49,613 nt of DNA from the NCBI GenBank assembly GCA_017621845.1, contig JAGASI010000019.1, positions 1-49,613 on the forward strand, in the 5' to 3' direction. Positions 1-8,800 of the stretch are shown piece after piece (the first letter of the stretch is position 1; each line of letters starts with the position of its first letter). The position numbers were made by a program, and so were the translations under genes. This DNA comes from Muribaculaceae bacterium (lineage in GTDB: Bacteria; Bacteroidota; Bacteroidia; Bacteroidales; Muribaculaceae). Under the pieces are notes generated by a model, which saw only the letters and a list, made by a program, of their open reading frames with translations, had not been told where the DNA came from and ran no database searches.

Positions 1-214
1 CTGACGCATCAGGCCCTCCCTTGCCCTCTCTTTTCGACTGACTGGGGCTTGTCAAAGAATAAAATCAGACTCGACCGCTGAAAATCAGCAGCCGAGCCAT
101 ACATTTTTTGCCTTTCCTAAGTTTTATCGGACAGCAATAATCTCAAAAATTGAAGTATTCCTAATTCATATATACTACAAAAATAAATAACAATGTCGGC
201 CAATAAAAAGATTG
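1..214. other. Window-edge region with no confident gene
   Basis: No complete gene is visible before the bioD stop codon at 215. On the + strand one frame is open from base 1 to a TGA at 79-81, which could be the last codons of a gene cut by the window edge, but 26 codons are too few to judge. A + strand terminator-like hairpin at 70-96 supports a gene arriving from the left. The rest (about 97-214) is AT-rich and convergent between that possible gene and bioD. Confidence 0.4.
70..109 (+). terminator. Probable intrinsic terminator, + strand
   Basis: A hairpin pairs 70-81 with 85-96 (10 of 12 positions pair, loop of three A), and a run of six T follows at 104-109. This has the form of a Rho-independent terminator for a + strand gene entering from beyond base 1. 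The stem has two mismatches, so confidence is moderate. Confidence 0.45.
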
Positions 215-859
215 TTATTTGTCAGAGAGGGTGGGGACAGTGAGGAATTGAGCCCCGGGGAAATGACGGCCTACGTATCGGCTTATAAAGTCCCGGGTGT
301 CGGGAGCTATCTCGGGGTCCTGGTCATAATAAGTATTGTAGAGGACACCCTGTAGGGTGATACCACGAGCCGAAAGGGCTTCGAGCGAAAGTATGGTATG
401 GTTGATGGATCCCAGACGTGAGTTGGTGACGAGATAGACGGGAAGATGCCTGTCAGCCGCATAGTCGATGGCAAAGTAGTTGTCGGTGATAGGAACCATC
501 AATCCGCCGGCTCCCTCGACAAGAACCACGTCATAACGTCGCTCGAGCTCTTCTCGGGCGCTGTCGATTATTGACAGGTCAATATCCCGGCCATCTATAC
601 GTGCGGCAAGCTGAGCCGAAGCAGGGTAGGTAAAGATGATGGGAGCGGTGAGCCCGAGGTCATCCTCGGGAAGGCGACCGGTGCCGGTCAGGCGCCTGTG
701 GGCGTCAATATCTTCTGAGTAACCGTCACATCCGGTCTGTATAAATTTCTGGGTTATCACCGATTGACCTTGCTCGGCGAGATGGCGTGCAAGCCATGAC
801 GTGCAATAGGTTTTGCCGGCGTCGGTATCTATTCCGGTTATAAAGTAGGTTGTGCTCAT
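215..859 (-). CDS. bioD: Dethiobiotin synthetase
   Basis: Catalyses the ATP-dependent closure of the ureido ring of 7,8-diaminopelargonate with CO2 to give dethiobiotin, the next-to-last biotin step, in the cytosol. The 214-aa length is normal for BioD. The P-loop TGIDTDAGKT lies at residues 8-17 with K16, the conserved Lys of TQKFIQTG is K38, and the second signature VEGAGGLMVPI is at 114-124. The ATG is fixed by an ATGA overlap with the stop of the upstream bioGC gene at 856-859, which implies translational coupling. It is the last gene of the gpmI-bio operon. The other late genes (bioA, bioF, bioB) are not in this window. Function is confident. Confidence 0.96.
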   Translation of the reverse strand: MSTTYFITGIDTDAGKTYCTSWLARHLAEQGQSVITQKFIQTGCDGYSEDIDAHRRLTGTGRLPEDDLGLTAPIIFTYPASAQLAARIDGRDIDLSIIDSAREELERRYDVVLVEGAGGLMVPITDNYFAIDYAADRHLPVYLVTNSRLGSINHTILSLEALSARGITLQGVLYNTYYDQDPEIAPDTRDFISRYVGRHFPGAQFLTVPTLSDK

Positions 860-2277
860 TGTTGATTGATGTCATTGCGACGTGCGATGATAAATATAGG
901 ACGATAGGTGAGATGATATTTGCTATCCGAGCCTAATGGGTAATTAGTCAGCACCTTGCGGGCCAATACTGTGGCCTGTGGGCCATGTGCGAGAGCATTG
1001 ACCCCTGTATCTCGCACATGTTTGAGAACATCACGTGGAGAGTCAAAGGTCTTGGTTAGTATGGAGGCTTGGCACACATATATTGTCATAGCCGGTGAGA
1101 ACATCGCTTGCCATTGACGTTGGGATGGCAGGTTGAGACCCACTCCCGAGGCTTGGGTAAATTCCTCGATGTTATTGGCACAGAATGTAGACAACACGAG
1201 ATAACCATCGGGCATGAGGACGCGTTCACACTCTTTGATAAACGATGACGGAGAGTTGAACCACTGGATAGTGGAGGACGAGAATATACATGCTATCGAG
1301 CGAGACGGGGTGCGCCGTATGGCGACTTCGGCGTCGCATGCGTGAAATATCGCGTCATCGGGACATCCCTCGGGACGCATGTCAACAAGGTCCCATAAAG
1401 TCATGGACCCTTGGCCACGGTGTGGCGAGTATAAAGAGGTCAGTGCACCGTGTCCGGGGCCAATCTCGAGTATGTCGCCATTTATTGAATATCCGGCGTT
1501 GTCTTGGTCTGACTGGTAGACGCGTTGGAATAGGCTGTATAGCGTGTGTGCAATCTCTTGCTGGACCGATGAGGCGGCAACGTATGTGTCGGCACCGGCT
1601 TTAAATGACCGGCTGACACGCACCTTGTTGATAAGGTGAGTGTCGATTATGGCTTGAAAGTCGGGAAGATGACCGCCGGCGGCCATAATGACCTGTGCGA
1701 GACCGCGCCAGGCAGTACATTGGTTTTCGACAGGGAATATGCCGTCTTCGCGTGAGATGATTGCCAAGTCCCAGGTGGTAATCTGGGGCGTGTGGAAGAT
1801 GGTGTAATCCTCTATGGAATGGAGCTCGTCGATAAGTTCTGATACAGTGCGTCGTGGCAGGTTGGCGCTGAATGTCTCAAACTGTTGGCGCTCTGAACAC
1901 ATGCGACGGTAGAATTTTCTCAGTGTGTTTGGTGCCAGTGAGTTGATCGTGCCATGATAAATAGCGCGAGGTATGCCACGCGAGTCGTGGATGGGGTCGA
2001 GAGTGCCGTTGACGGCTATACGCTTGGTGATACGGGAGTCTATCTCGTGGATGGTGAGCGAGGCAGCGAACACGCCCATAGACCAGGCGATAAGACACAC
2101 TTCGTCATAGGTCAGTACCTGCTTCCAGTTAAACGTGAGGTCTCGATAGTCCCACACTACCATGATGTCATAACCCTCGGCTGTGAGAGTGGTAAAAGGA
2201 CGCCAATCCATTCCCCATCCTGCAAATATCAAGATGAGTCTGGAGGCTGAGTCGTTGGTTATAAATCGTGAACGCAC
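856..2277 (-). CDS. bioGC: BioG-BioC fusion: pimeloyl-ACP methyl ester esterase plus malonyl-ACP O-methyltransferase
   Basis: One 473-aa polypeptide joins the two enzymes that open and close the early biotin (pimelate) pathway. Residues about 1-215 are BioG (DUF452 alpha/beta hydrolase): the start reads LILIFAGWGMDW, the nucleophile is S66 in AWSMG, and the likely catalytic His is H203 in GGHLPDF. Residues about 223-473 are BioC, a SAM methyltransferase: the VQQEIAHTLYSLF lead-in, the SAM-binding ILEIGPGHGAL at about 269-279, and IFSSSTIQWF at 331-340. BioC methylates malonyl-ACP so that fatty acid synthesis can build pimeloyl-ACP, and BioG later removes the methyl group. The stop overlaps the bioD start by four bases. 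A 48-base gap separates it from the preceding small gene. This fusion is known in Bacteroidetes (recalled), so it is unlikely to be an assembly artefact. Confidence 0.93.
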   Translation of the reverse strand: MRSRFITNDSASRLILIFAGWGMDWRPFTTLTAEGYDIMVVWDYRDLTFNWKQVLTYDEVCLIAWSMGVFAASLTIHEIDSRITKRIAVNGTLDPIHDSRGIPRAIYHGTINSLAPNTLRKFYRRMCSERQQFETFSANLPRRTVSELIDELHSIEDYTIFHTPQITTWDLAIISREDGIFPVENQCTAWRGLAQVIMAAGGHLPDFQAIIDTHLINKVRVSRSFKAGADTYVAASSVQQEIAHTLYSLFQRVYQSDQDNAGYSINGDILEIGPGHGALTSLYSPHRGQGSMTLWDLVDMRPEGCPDDAIFHACDAEVAIRRTPSRSIACIFSSSTIQWFNSPSSFIKECERVLMPDGYLVLSTFCANNIEEFTQASGVGLNLPSQRQWQAMFSPAMTIYVCQASILTKTFDSPRDVLKHVRDTGVNALAHGPQATVLARKVLTNYPLGSDSKYHLTYRPIFIIARRNDINQQ

Positions 2278-2325
2278 TGTGTCTGGTAGATGATGGGGAG
2301 GGTGGGGGGCAACCCCTCCGAGAGG

Positions 2326-2868
2326 TTAATATGGAATTTGAAACGTGACTTTACGACCCTTAAATTGAGTGTCATTTATCTGTCCGATGAGCATGTTGAT
2401 GCGATTTGCCGTCTGGTGTATCGTGGCAACACGTGGAGCCTGTTCGTCGGTCAACGGTGCCCGTGATAGAAACTCGACAACAGTTGCCAGATGGCCGGTC
2501 CATGCTTGACCGGCATATTCTTGGAGCACGTTCCATGAATCGGAGGCATCCTCGTTGACCACCAATAGCTCGATGTCTTGCTCGAGACGGTTTAAGGCAG
2601 CCTCGACGGCAACAATCATTTGGGATATTTGCTCGGCGTTAAACTCGTGGTCAGTCTTGATTTCTGTTGCCATTTCCTCAAGACTGCGAGGATCAAACCT
2701 GGCCGGCTCACCAAGGATTTTCTTGGCCGACTGTTCGGGCGTCAGCTGAGTGGGAGTAGCCTCATCAGCCGAGTCCCCCGTGCATGAACGTATAGATAGG
2801 ACAGCGGCCGCAGTGGCCAGGACTGCCACTGCGACCGAGATATAAACTTTATTTCGGGATATTCTCAT
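2326..2868 (-). CDS. Unknown small envelope protein with N-terminal anchor
   Basis: I do not recognise a family. The 180-aa product starts with a short basic segment, then a hydrophobic stretch at about residues 8-27 rich in Ala and Val, then a Cys (SIRSC) that does not make a good lipobox. The rest is acidic, soluble and probably helical, with a Glu-rich middle (about 60-110), so it is most likely anchored in the inner membrane with a periplasmic domain. The ATG overlaps the gpmI stop by one base (TGATG on the coding strand), so it is translationally coupled to gpmI and co-transcribed with the biotin genes. Nothing shows a direct biotin role. Confidence is high that it is a real gene, low for function. 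Confidence 0.8.
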   Translation of the reverse strand: MRISRNKVYISVAVAVLATAAAVLSIRSCTGDSADEATPTQLTPEQSAKKILGEPARFDPRSLEEMATEIKTDHEFNAEQISQMIVAVEAALNRLEQDIELLVVNEDASDSWNVLQEYAGQAWTGHLATVVEFLSRAPLTDEQAPRVATIHQTANRINMLIGQINDTQFKGRKVTFQIPY

Positions 2869-4391
2869 CAGTCGGTAATCAGGTCGTGGCCTGTCATGTC
2901 GGCAGGTTGTTTCAGACCCATTATATGTAGGATTGAAGGCGCCACGTCGGCGAGAATACCGTTCTCAACCTTAGCGTTGGGATTGTCAGAGATAAATACA
3001 AATGGCACGGGGTTCAGCGAGTGGGCCGTGTTGGGGGTGCCGTCAGGGTTGATGGCGTTGTCAGCATTGCCGTGGTCGGCGATGATGATGGTATCATAGC
3101 CATGGGCTTTGGCGGCTTCCACAACCTTGTTTACACATGTGTCAATAGTCTCTACTGCCTTCTCGATGGCCTCGTATATGCCGGTGTGACCTACCATGTC
3201 ACCGTTGGCAAAGTTGACCACGATAAAGTCATACTTCTCGGTGTCTATGGCATCGACCAGCTTGACAGTGACCTCGGGAGCGCTCATCTCGGGCTTAAGG
3301 TCATAGGTGGCAACCTTGGGCGAGGGCACGAGGATACGGTCTTCGCCTTCAAACGGAGCCTCACGACCGCCGTTGAAGAAGAAAGTCACGTGGGCATACT
3401 TCTCAGTCTCGGCGATATGAAGCTGATGCTTACCCATGCGTGAAAGAAATTCGGCGAGGGTATCCTTGACGTCTTCCTTATTAAAGATGATGTGCACGCC
3501 CTTGAATGATGAGTCATAGGGTGTCATGCAATAGTACTGTAAGTCGGGGATGGTGGTCATGCCTTCATCGGGCATGTCATGCTGGGTGAGCACGACGGTG
3601 AGTTCTTTGGCGCGGTCGTTGCGGTAGTTGAAGAAGATTACTACATCACCGGGCTTGATGGTGCCGTCGACTGTCGAGTTGTTGATGGGCTTTACAAACT
3701 CGTCGGTAACGCCATCGTCATAGCTTTCTTGCATGGCCTTGACCATATCGGTGGCTTGCTTGCCCTCGCCCTTGACCAACAGGTCATAGGCTACTTTAAC
3801 ACGGTCCCAGCGTTTGTCGCGGTCCATGGCATAGTAGCGACCGATGATTGACGCGACTGTACCTGTTGATTGAGCTGTGGCACAATGATTTTGCAACTCT
3901 TCGATAAAGCCCTTGCCTGAGCGTGGGTCGGTATCTCGGCCATCCATAAAGCAGTGGAGGAAGACCTTGTCAAGGTTGTAAGTCTTGGCGATATCACACA
4001 ATGCCATGACGTGGTCAAGGCTCGAGTGTACACCACCATTGGATGTCAGGCCCATCAGATGTAGGGCATGGCCGGTCTCTCGCGCATACTCATATGCAGC
4101 TACAATCTCGGGATTTTTAAGTATCGAGCCATCCTTGATGGCGCGGTTGATCTTTACCAGGTCTTGATAAAGCACACGACCTGCACCGATGTTAAGGTGG
4201 CCCACCTCGCTGTTGCCCATCTGACCGTCAGGCAATCCTACAGCCTCGCCCGAGGCTTGAAGCTGAGAGTGGGGATAGTGGGCTATCAGTGAGTCCCAGT
4301 AGGGAGTCTTGGCTTCGTAAATAGCGTTGGACTTGGTGTGGGTGCCGATGCCCCAACCATCAAGTATCATTAATAATGCTTTTTTAGACAT
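2868..4391 (-). CDS. gpmI: 2,3-bisphosphoglycerate-independent phosphoglycerate mutase
   Basis: Interconverts 3-phosphoglycerate and 2-phosphoglycerate in glycolysis with two Mn ions and a phosphoserine intermediate. The 507-aa length is typical of GpmI. Visible catalytic features are the metal ligand D11 in [10 protein letters not shown], the phosphorylated serine S61 in [10 protein letters not shown], and the C-terminal metal site ADHGNAD (D439, H440) with H457. It belongs to the alkaline phosphatase superfamily. It is the first gene of the operon that continues into the small anchored protein and the biotin genes. The ATG at 4391 is the start expected from the family N-terminus and lies about 78 bases below the predicted transcription start. 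Confidence 0.98.
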   Translation of the reverse strand: MSKKALLMILDGWGIGTHTKSNAIYEAKTPYWDSLIAHYPHSQLQASGEAVGLPDGQMGNSEVGHLNIGAGRVLYQDLVKINRAIKDGSILKNPEIVAAYEYARETGHALHLMGLTSNGGVHSSLDHVMALCDIAKTYNLDKVFLHCFMDGRDTDPRSGKGFIEELQNHCATAQSTGTVASIIGRYYAMDRDKRWDRVKVAYDLLVKGEGKQATDMVKAMQESYDDGVTDEFVKPINNSTVDGTIKPGDVVIFFNYRNDRAKELTVVLTQHDMPDEGMTTIPDLQYYCMTPYDSSFKGVHIIFNKEDVKDTLAEFLSRMGKHQLHIAETEKYAHVTFFFNGGREAPFEGEDRILVPSPKVATYDLKPEMSAPEVTVKLVDAIDTEKYDFIVVNFANGDMVGHTGIYEAIEKAVETIDTCVNKVVEAAKAHGYDTIIIADHGNADNAINPDGTPNTAHSLNPVPFVFISDNPNAKVENGILADVAPSILHIMGLKQPADMTGHDLITD

Positions 4392-4445
4392 GATGTTTTT
4401 TATGTGTTTTTTTGTTTTATATGCTTGATTCTTTCAGCCGGGAGT

Positions 4446-4460
4446 TTACATAAAATGTAA
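4446..4460. promoter_or_regulatory. Palindromic operator-like site in the gpmI leader
   Basis: TTACATAAAATGTAA is a perfect inverted repeat of six bases around AAA. It lies about ten bases below the expected transcription start of the gpmI-bio operon, where a dimeric repressor could bind. It does not match the BirA or BioR operator patterns that I recall, so the binding protein is unknown. AT-rich palindromes also occur by chance. Confidence 0.3.
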
Positions 4461-4475
4461 CAACCCAAGCGACCA

Positions 4476-4507
4476 CAAAGTTACAAAAACAATCTCTCCC
4501 CCCCAAA
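4476..4507 (-). promoter_or_regulatory. Promoter of the gpmI-bio operon
   Basis: Read on the minus strand, TTTG (4504-4507) is followed after 20 bases by TAACTTTG (4476-4483), matching the Bacteroidetes primary sigma consensus (TTTG about 19-20 bases before TAnnTTTG). Transcription would start near 4469 and give a leader of about 78 bases before gpmI. Confidence 0.7.
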
Positions 4508-4676
4508 TCTTTTAATACCTATTGACGTTCGTCACCGTCACTGTTAACCATGGGGTAGGAGTGTGTGGCACATGCCTCTGCTGATTTAGAGGATGTTCCC
4601 ATTTATTGTAACCTCCAAGTCCCCGACGAGGATTGAACATAAGACTAAGCCGGGGCTGAGAACTGCCATTAAAACT

Positions 4677-4711
4677 ATGCCGGTCTCCATCTCGAGGACA
4701 GAGACCGGCAT
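4677..4711 (-). terminator. Intrinsic terminator of the 55-aa gene
   Basis: A perfect 11-bp stem (ATGCCGGTCTC at 4677-4687 with its complement at 4701-4711) has a 13-base loop. On the minus strand it is followed by AGTTTTAA. It lies 29 bases below the stop of the small gene at 4741-4908 and is its likely terminator. From here to the gpmI promoter (about 4508-4676) I see no gene. Confidence 0.7.
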
Positions 4712-4740
4712 GGCTCTTAATGTTTTAGGTCAACGACGTG

Positions 4741-4908
4741 TTAGTTGAGAATAACGCCAAAATTGGTATTTACCGGACAATAAGAGCGTGCAAATTGTCT
4801 CAACTTGGCGAGGGTTTCTCGACGAGGCGAGCCCACAGGACGGGCTTGGCCGGTAGATGTCGTGGTCGTTGACATTGTCAATTGGGTAGAAGTTTTCTTC
4901 ATAGGCAT
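4741..4908 (-). CDS. Small 55-aa Bacteroidales protein of unknown function
   Basis: This short frame encodes 55 aa, starting MPMKKTSTQ; a second in-frame ATG two codons later gives 53 aa. The middle is rich in Ser/Thr, and the C-terminal half, ETLAKLRQFARSYC through GVILN at the extreme end, is basic then hydrophobic. Short proteins ending in LRQFARSY plus a V-x-LN tail recur across Bacteroidales genomes (recalled), usually as unannotated hypotheticals. Support here: Bacteroidales-like codon use, a dedicated terminator at 4677-4711, and an inverted repeat directly upstream of the ATG. There is no signal peptide or membrane segment. Function is unknown. Confidence 0.72.
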   Translation of the reverse strand: MPMKKTSTQLTMSTTTTSTGQARPVGSPRRETLAKLRQFARSYCPVNTNFGVILN

Positions 4909-4934
4909 AATATGATTAGGGGTTTCATCATATT
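4909..4934 (-). promoter_or_regulatory. Inverted repeat abutting the small gene start
   Basis: AATATGAT at 4909-4916 pairs with ATCATATT at 4927-4934 across a ten-base spacer. In mRNA this makes a weak 8-bp hairpin that ends one base before the first ATG, so it could mask or expose the translation start. It may equally be a DNA operator. No clear TAnnTTTG motif is visible between here and rubrerythrin. Confidence 0.35.
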
Positions 4935-4975
4935 AACGCCTTAAGTGGTGATTTTATTATGTTAGGTATAAAAAA

Positions 4976-5578
4976 TCAATCAGTGAGAGCATCACTCATC
5001 TCGGTTACATCCATATAGTATTTCTGAGGATGAGAGCAAGCGGGACACTCTGTGGGAGGTTCTGTGCCTTCATAGACATATCCACACACGAGGCATTGCC
5101 ATTTGACTGGAAATTCACGTTTATATAATGTGCCATCCTCGAGATGCTTAATAAAGCGTCTGAAACGTTCCTCATGATGTAACTCAATAGTGGCGATTGA
5201 CTCAAACACGAGAGCTATGTCTTCAAAACCCTCTTCTCTTGCCACCTTGGCGGCTTCGGTATATGCAACCACACCTTCGGCCTGTTCCTCAGAGGCGGCT
5301 GTCTTGAGATTGTCGAGAGTCGTACCGATGACCCCCGAGTCGATGGTCATCTCTTTAGAGACACGGCCACCCTGAAGAAATTTAAAAAATACCTTGGCAT
5401 GATGTAGCTCGTTGGCGGCGGTTAGTGTGAAGATGCGTGAAATAGGAGGAAATCCATCTTTGTCAGCTTGTTTGGCATAGAAAGTATAACGACTATATGC
5501 CATAGACTCAGCCATATATGATGCGACGAGAAGTTTCTCGGTGCGGCTGCCGCGGATGTCCTTAGTTTTAGTTGCCAT
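4976..5578 (-). CDS. rbr: Rubrerythrin
   Basis: A cytosolic non-haem diiron peroxidase that protects anaerobes by reducing hydrogen peroxide, taking electrons through its rubredoxin domain. The 200-aa length is usual. Residues 13-150 form the ferritin-like four-helix bundle, with likely iron ligands E24 (MAESMAYSRY), E57 and H60 (ANELHH), E101, E108, E132 and H135. The C-terminal rubredoxin site is C162, C165, C178 and C181 (CLVCGYVYEG and CPAC). It is monocistronic, with 67 bases before the next small gene. The 264 bases upstream hold the terminator of the A2M gene; I found no clean promoter motif. Confidence 0.97.
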   Translation of the reverse strand: MATKTKDIRGSRTEKLLVASYMAESMAYSRYTFYAKQADKDGFPPISRIFTLTAANELHHAKVFFKFLQGGRVSKEMTIDSGVIGTTLDNLKTAASEEQAEGVVAYTEAAKVAREEGFEDIALVFESIATIELHHEERFRRFIKHLEDGTLYKREFPVKWQCLVCGYVYEGTEPPTECPACSHPQKYYMDVTEMSDALTD

Positions 5579-5767
5579 AATGTTAGTGTTTTTATAAGTA
5601 TTAGTTAATATGAAAGATTACTAATATTTAAACACCGCTATAACAATTTGGTTCAATCCCCCGCCGTATTCAACGCCCCCACCATAACAGGACACATGGA
5701 AGGCTGTCTAACAAGTTTAGGCGACCTTTTTAGGACTGATAATGGAGGGAGAGCGTTGTGTAGTAAA

Positions 5768-5806
5768 GCGCTCCTACAATGATGTTTGTCGATATTGTAG
5801 GAGCGC
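5768..5806 (-). terminator. Terminator of the alpha-2-macroglobulin gene
   Basis: A perfect 13-bp inverted repeat (GCGCTCCTACAAT at 5768-5780 with its complement at 5794-5806) lies 36 bases below the stop of the large minus-strand gene. The following T run is short (TTTAC), so termination may be imperfect. Confidence 0.6.
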
Positions 5807-5842
5807 AATTTAGTGCGGGGTGATAGAGTATTCTCTATCGGG

Positions 5843-8800
5843 CTATTGAGGTAAAACTGAGATTGTTGAGCCGGCTGAGTGGGCTGTAAGGGTGGGGGCT
5901 TGATCGCAGGTGACGGTGGCGATACCTGAGGAGTATTCACCGGCATTGTTTACGCGGACATCGTATACGAGTTGGCGTGTGCCTTGGGGCAGGTAATTGA
6001 TGTAGTAATTGGTTACTGAGTCACGGTTCTCGCGGTAGTAGACAATACCTTCATTGTAGCGATAGACGGGGAGTTGTTCTACCGGCTCGAATGAGGCGGC
6101 ACGCTCGTCGACGATGTTGACATAGCTCATGGGGCGTGGCGAAACAATGGTCAACAACACGCGGACACGTTGACCGAGCTTTAGGTCTTTACCGTCGGTA
6201 TATTTTAGCGAACCATCATCGTTTACAATCATCAGACGTTTGGTGATTGATATTTCATCGTCCTCGCTGTAGGGTGCAATGCTGTCCATCTTGGCGGTGT
6301 AAGAGGCTATGACAGCCCCATATGAAGGAGCTCCGGTCTCGGTTAACGCGAGAGTAAGGTCGCTACCTGAAATGTTAGCCCGGTAGGTCATCGCCGGACC
6401 TTGGGGGTCGCTGAGAGTAACCTTGGCAGAATCGACAGTGAGAGATGGAGAAGTCTTGGGTGCCGACCAACGTGTACCAGAATTGAGCATCGAAGAAACG
6501 ACATAGGACGTTACAAGGCTATTGCCCCAGTCGGTAGCTTGACGGCGATAGATGAGGTATTGCCTTAGGCCGTCAACATTCTTGCTGTCGGGTGAGACAG
6601 CGTTGTAAGCCTCGAGAAGGTGACCGTAGGTCAGGAGTGAACGCTCATTCTTGAACTGAAGACCTTTATTGGGAGTCTGAGTCGCAAATTGATCAAGGCT
6701 CGAGATAAGTTGACGGGCGGTAGCGCGACGTTGGTTATATGTCAGGGCTAAGGCTGAGACTGCCTTGTCGTTAATATTCATTTTTTTCCAATCGCGGGTA
6801 ATGTAGCGTAAGGTGGCATCAATGACTTTCTGACCGTTCAATGAAGGACGTGAGGGGAATGCCGAGCGTGCGATTGTATATTTGGTATTGGTGTTTCTGA
6901 CATTGGCATCGACATAATTGAGTGCATCGTCTATCATTCGGCGGGTCTTGCTCGAGTTGTCAAGATACCCCAGACGCTTCAGGTCGGCAAGGTTGTCGAT
7001 AACATTCATAGTTACCCATAGCGATGACTCGTTACACCATGTTCCCCAACGAAATCCACCGTCAGGTTGTTGCAGGTCTATCAATTTTTCAAGAGCCTTG
7101 TCAGCGACAGATTTGGCGTCTATTTTCTTGCTGATAAGGTATTGCTTGACTTCGGGATGCTGTTTGGACAGTCCGAGGGCAATCGAGCTGCCATAGAGGG
7201 CGATACTCTGGGATATTGCTGTCGGGTAACAGTCGTGCCAAAGTGTTGGGAGAGCTTCGATAATGGTAGCCATTGGGTTGGCGGTATAAGAGAAATCGAG
7301 ATTGAAGCCGGTGCCAGTGGGTGTGGGTAATTTACATGTATATGTGCTGTCTGATGGATTGAGGTAGAAGTTGATGGCCTCGCGCACAAATGATTGGGAG
7401 GGCAGAACCGGTAGGTTGATTTGTTCTCCATCGGCATAGGTATCGGTGGAAGACTTGACTCGGTAGGTAAGTGACTTGGCTGAAAGCGTGTCAGGAATTA
7501 TAAATGTCAGCGATGTCAGTGCTTTACCACCAACAGTGAGGTTGTCAGTTGATGTAGATGTCGCTAAAACTTTACCGGTTATCGGGTCTAAGAGCTCACA
7601 CACGGTAGTGACAGATTGAGTGGAGTCGGTGGCGTTTAACACTGTGGCTAAGGTGGTGATTATGTCGCCGCGACGTGTAAATCGGGGCGCGTTGGCTTGA
7701 ACCATCACAGGCTTGGAAGTGGTGAAAGTGTGTTCCAAAGAAGCTGTGCGACCGTCTTTAGTCCAGGCAAATATTCTTAAGTCCCACTTGGAGTTCTCAT
7801 TAGGAACGATGAAGTCAAGATTAACCTTGCCAAGTGCATCGGTATTGAGCATAGGACGCCATAAGGCCGAGAATACCTCTTTGTCACGGTAAGAAAAAGA
7901 CTTGTTGACGGCTTCACTGCTTTGTCCCCCGGCCGAGGCCATAGGAGCCGCTGTGTCGGCTGATGATGCGACTTCGTAAAGAACAGGAGCTTCTTCTTCT
8001 TCAGCCGCATCCTCAGACACCTCATATTGGGCTTCCTTGTAAGCAATGCCATTAACGGCGCCGGTCAATGACATCCGGCGCGTCGTGCCATAAGCCACCA
8101 CGCCTATTTCTTCATCATAATTTGTCATCCAATTCATAAATGAAGGGCATGAAACTGATTGCTCGATTAGGCGTTTGACCTGTCCATGCAGGCCTAAATA
8201 AATTTTGTAGGGAGAACCATAATCGTATGTTATATCTCGATTGACAATATATTTATTTTGTGGCCAACTGAGTTGGCGGGGAGTGCCAAATATATTGAGC
8301 CGGCTGTTCCACATTGAGGCTACGACAGCTCCTTCGATTGGTTTGTCGTTGCCATCGGTGAGTGTCAGTGTCCAATACTCGTGAGCTGTAGGCGTGAGAC
8401 GGTCACGGAAAGACTCGGTCAATATTTTTATTTTCCCGGCATTATCTGTGTCAATTGCCTTGAGGTTTTTAAAATTGTACAATGAAGCATTGTACTGACA
8501 TGACTGCTTATCGGGAGCTATTATCTGAATGGATATACCCTTGTTTAAGGATTGGGGTGCTTGGATTTTAACGTAATTCCAGCCTTTTTGAAGTTGGTAT
8601 GGGTGAATAGAGGCCAGTTCATCTTCAAGGCTATATAGAATATAGATGTTGTTGAGAGATGAAAGGACGGGTATGATTATATTGTTTTTGTCAAGTCTCA
8701 GATGCCCGTCAGGGATATAGATTATTTGAGTGGAGTCGGGTAGAACTTCTGACAGAGGGTTGAATACGGTGAATTCTTCTTCAATTGTGTTAGAGAGGGA

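Noticed and set aside
4605..4665. tRNA 3'-end or attachment-site look-alike on the minus strand (TTCAATC followed by a CGGGG-rich end)
   Set aside because: The T-arm stem does not pair, no anticodon or D arm is found, and there is no integrase or repeat nearby. It is most likely chance.
5653..5946. Minus-strand 97-codon frame overlapping the A2M 3' end and its terminator
   Set aside because: It is Pro/Gln-rich with no signal or domain and lies in another frame of the real gene and over a hairpin.
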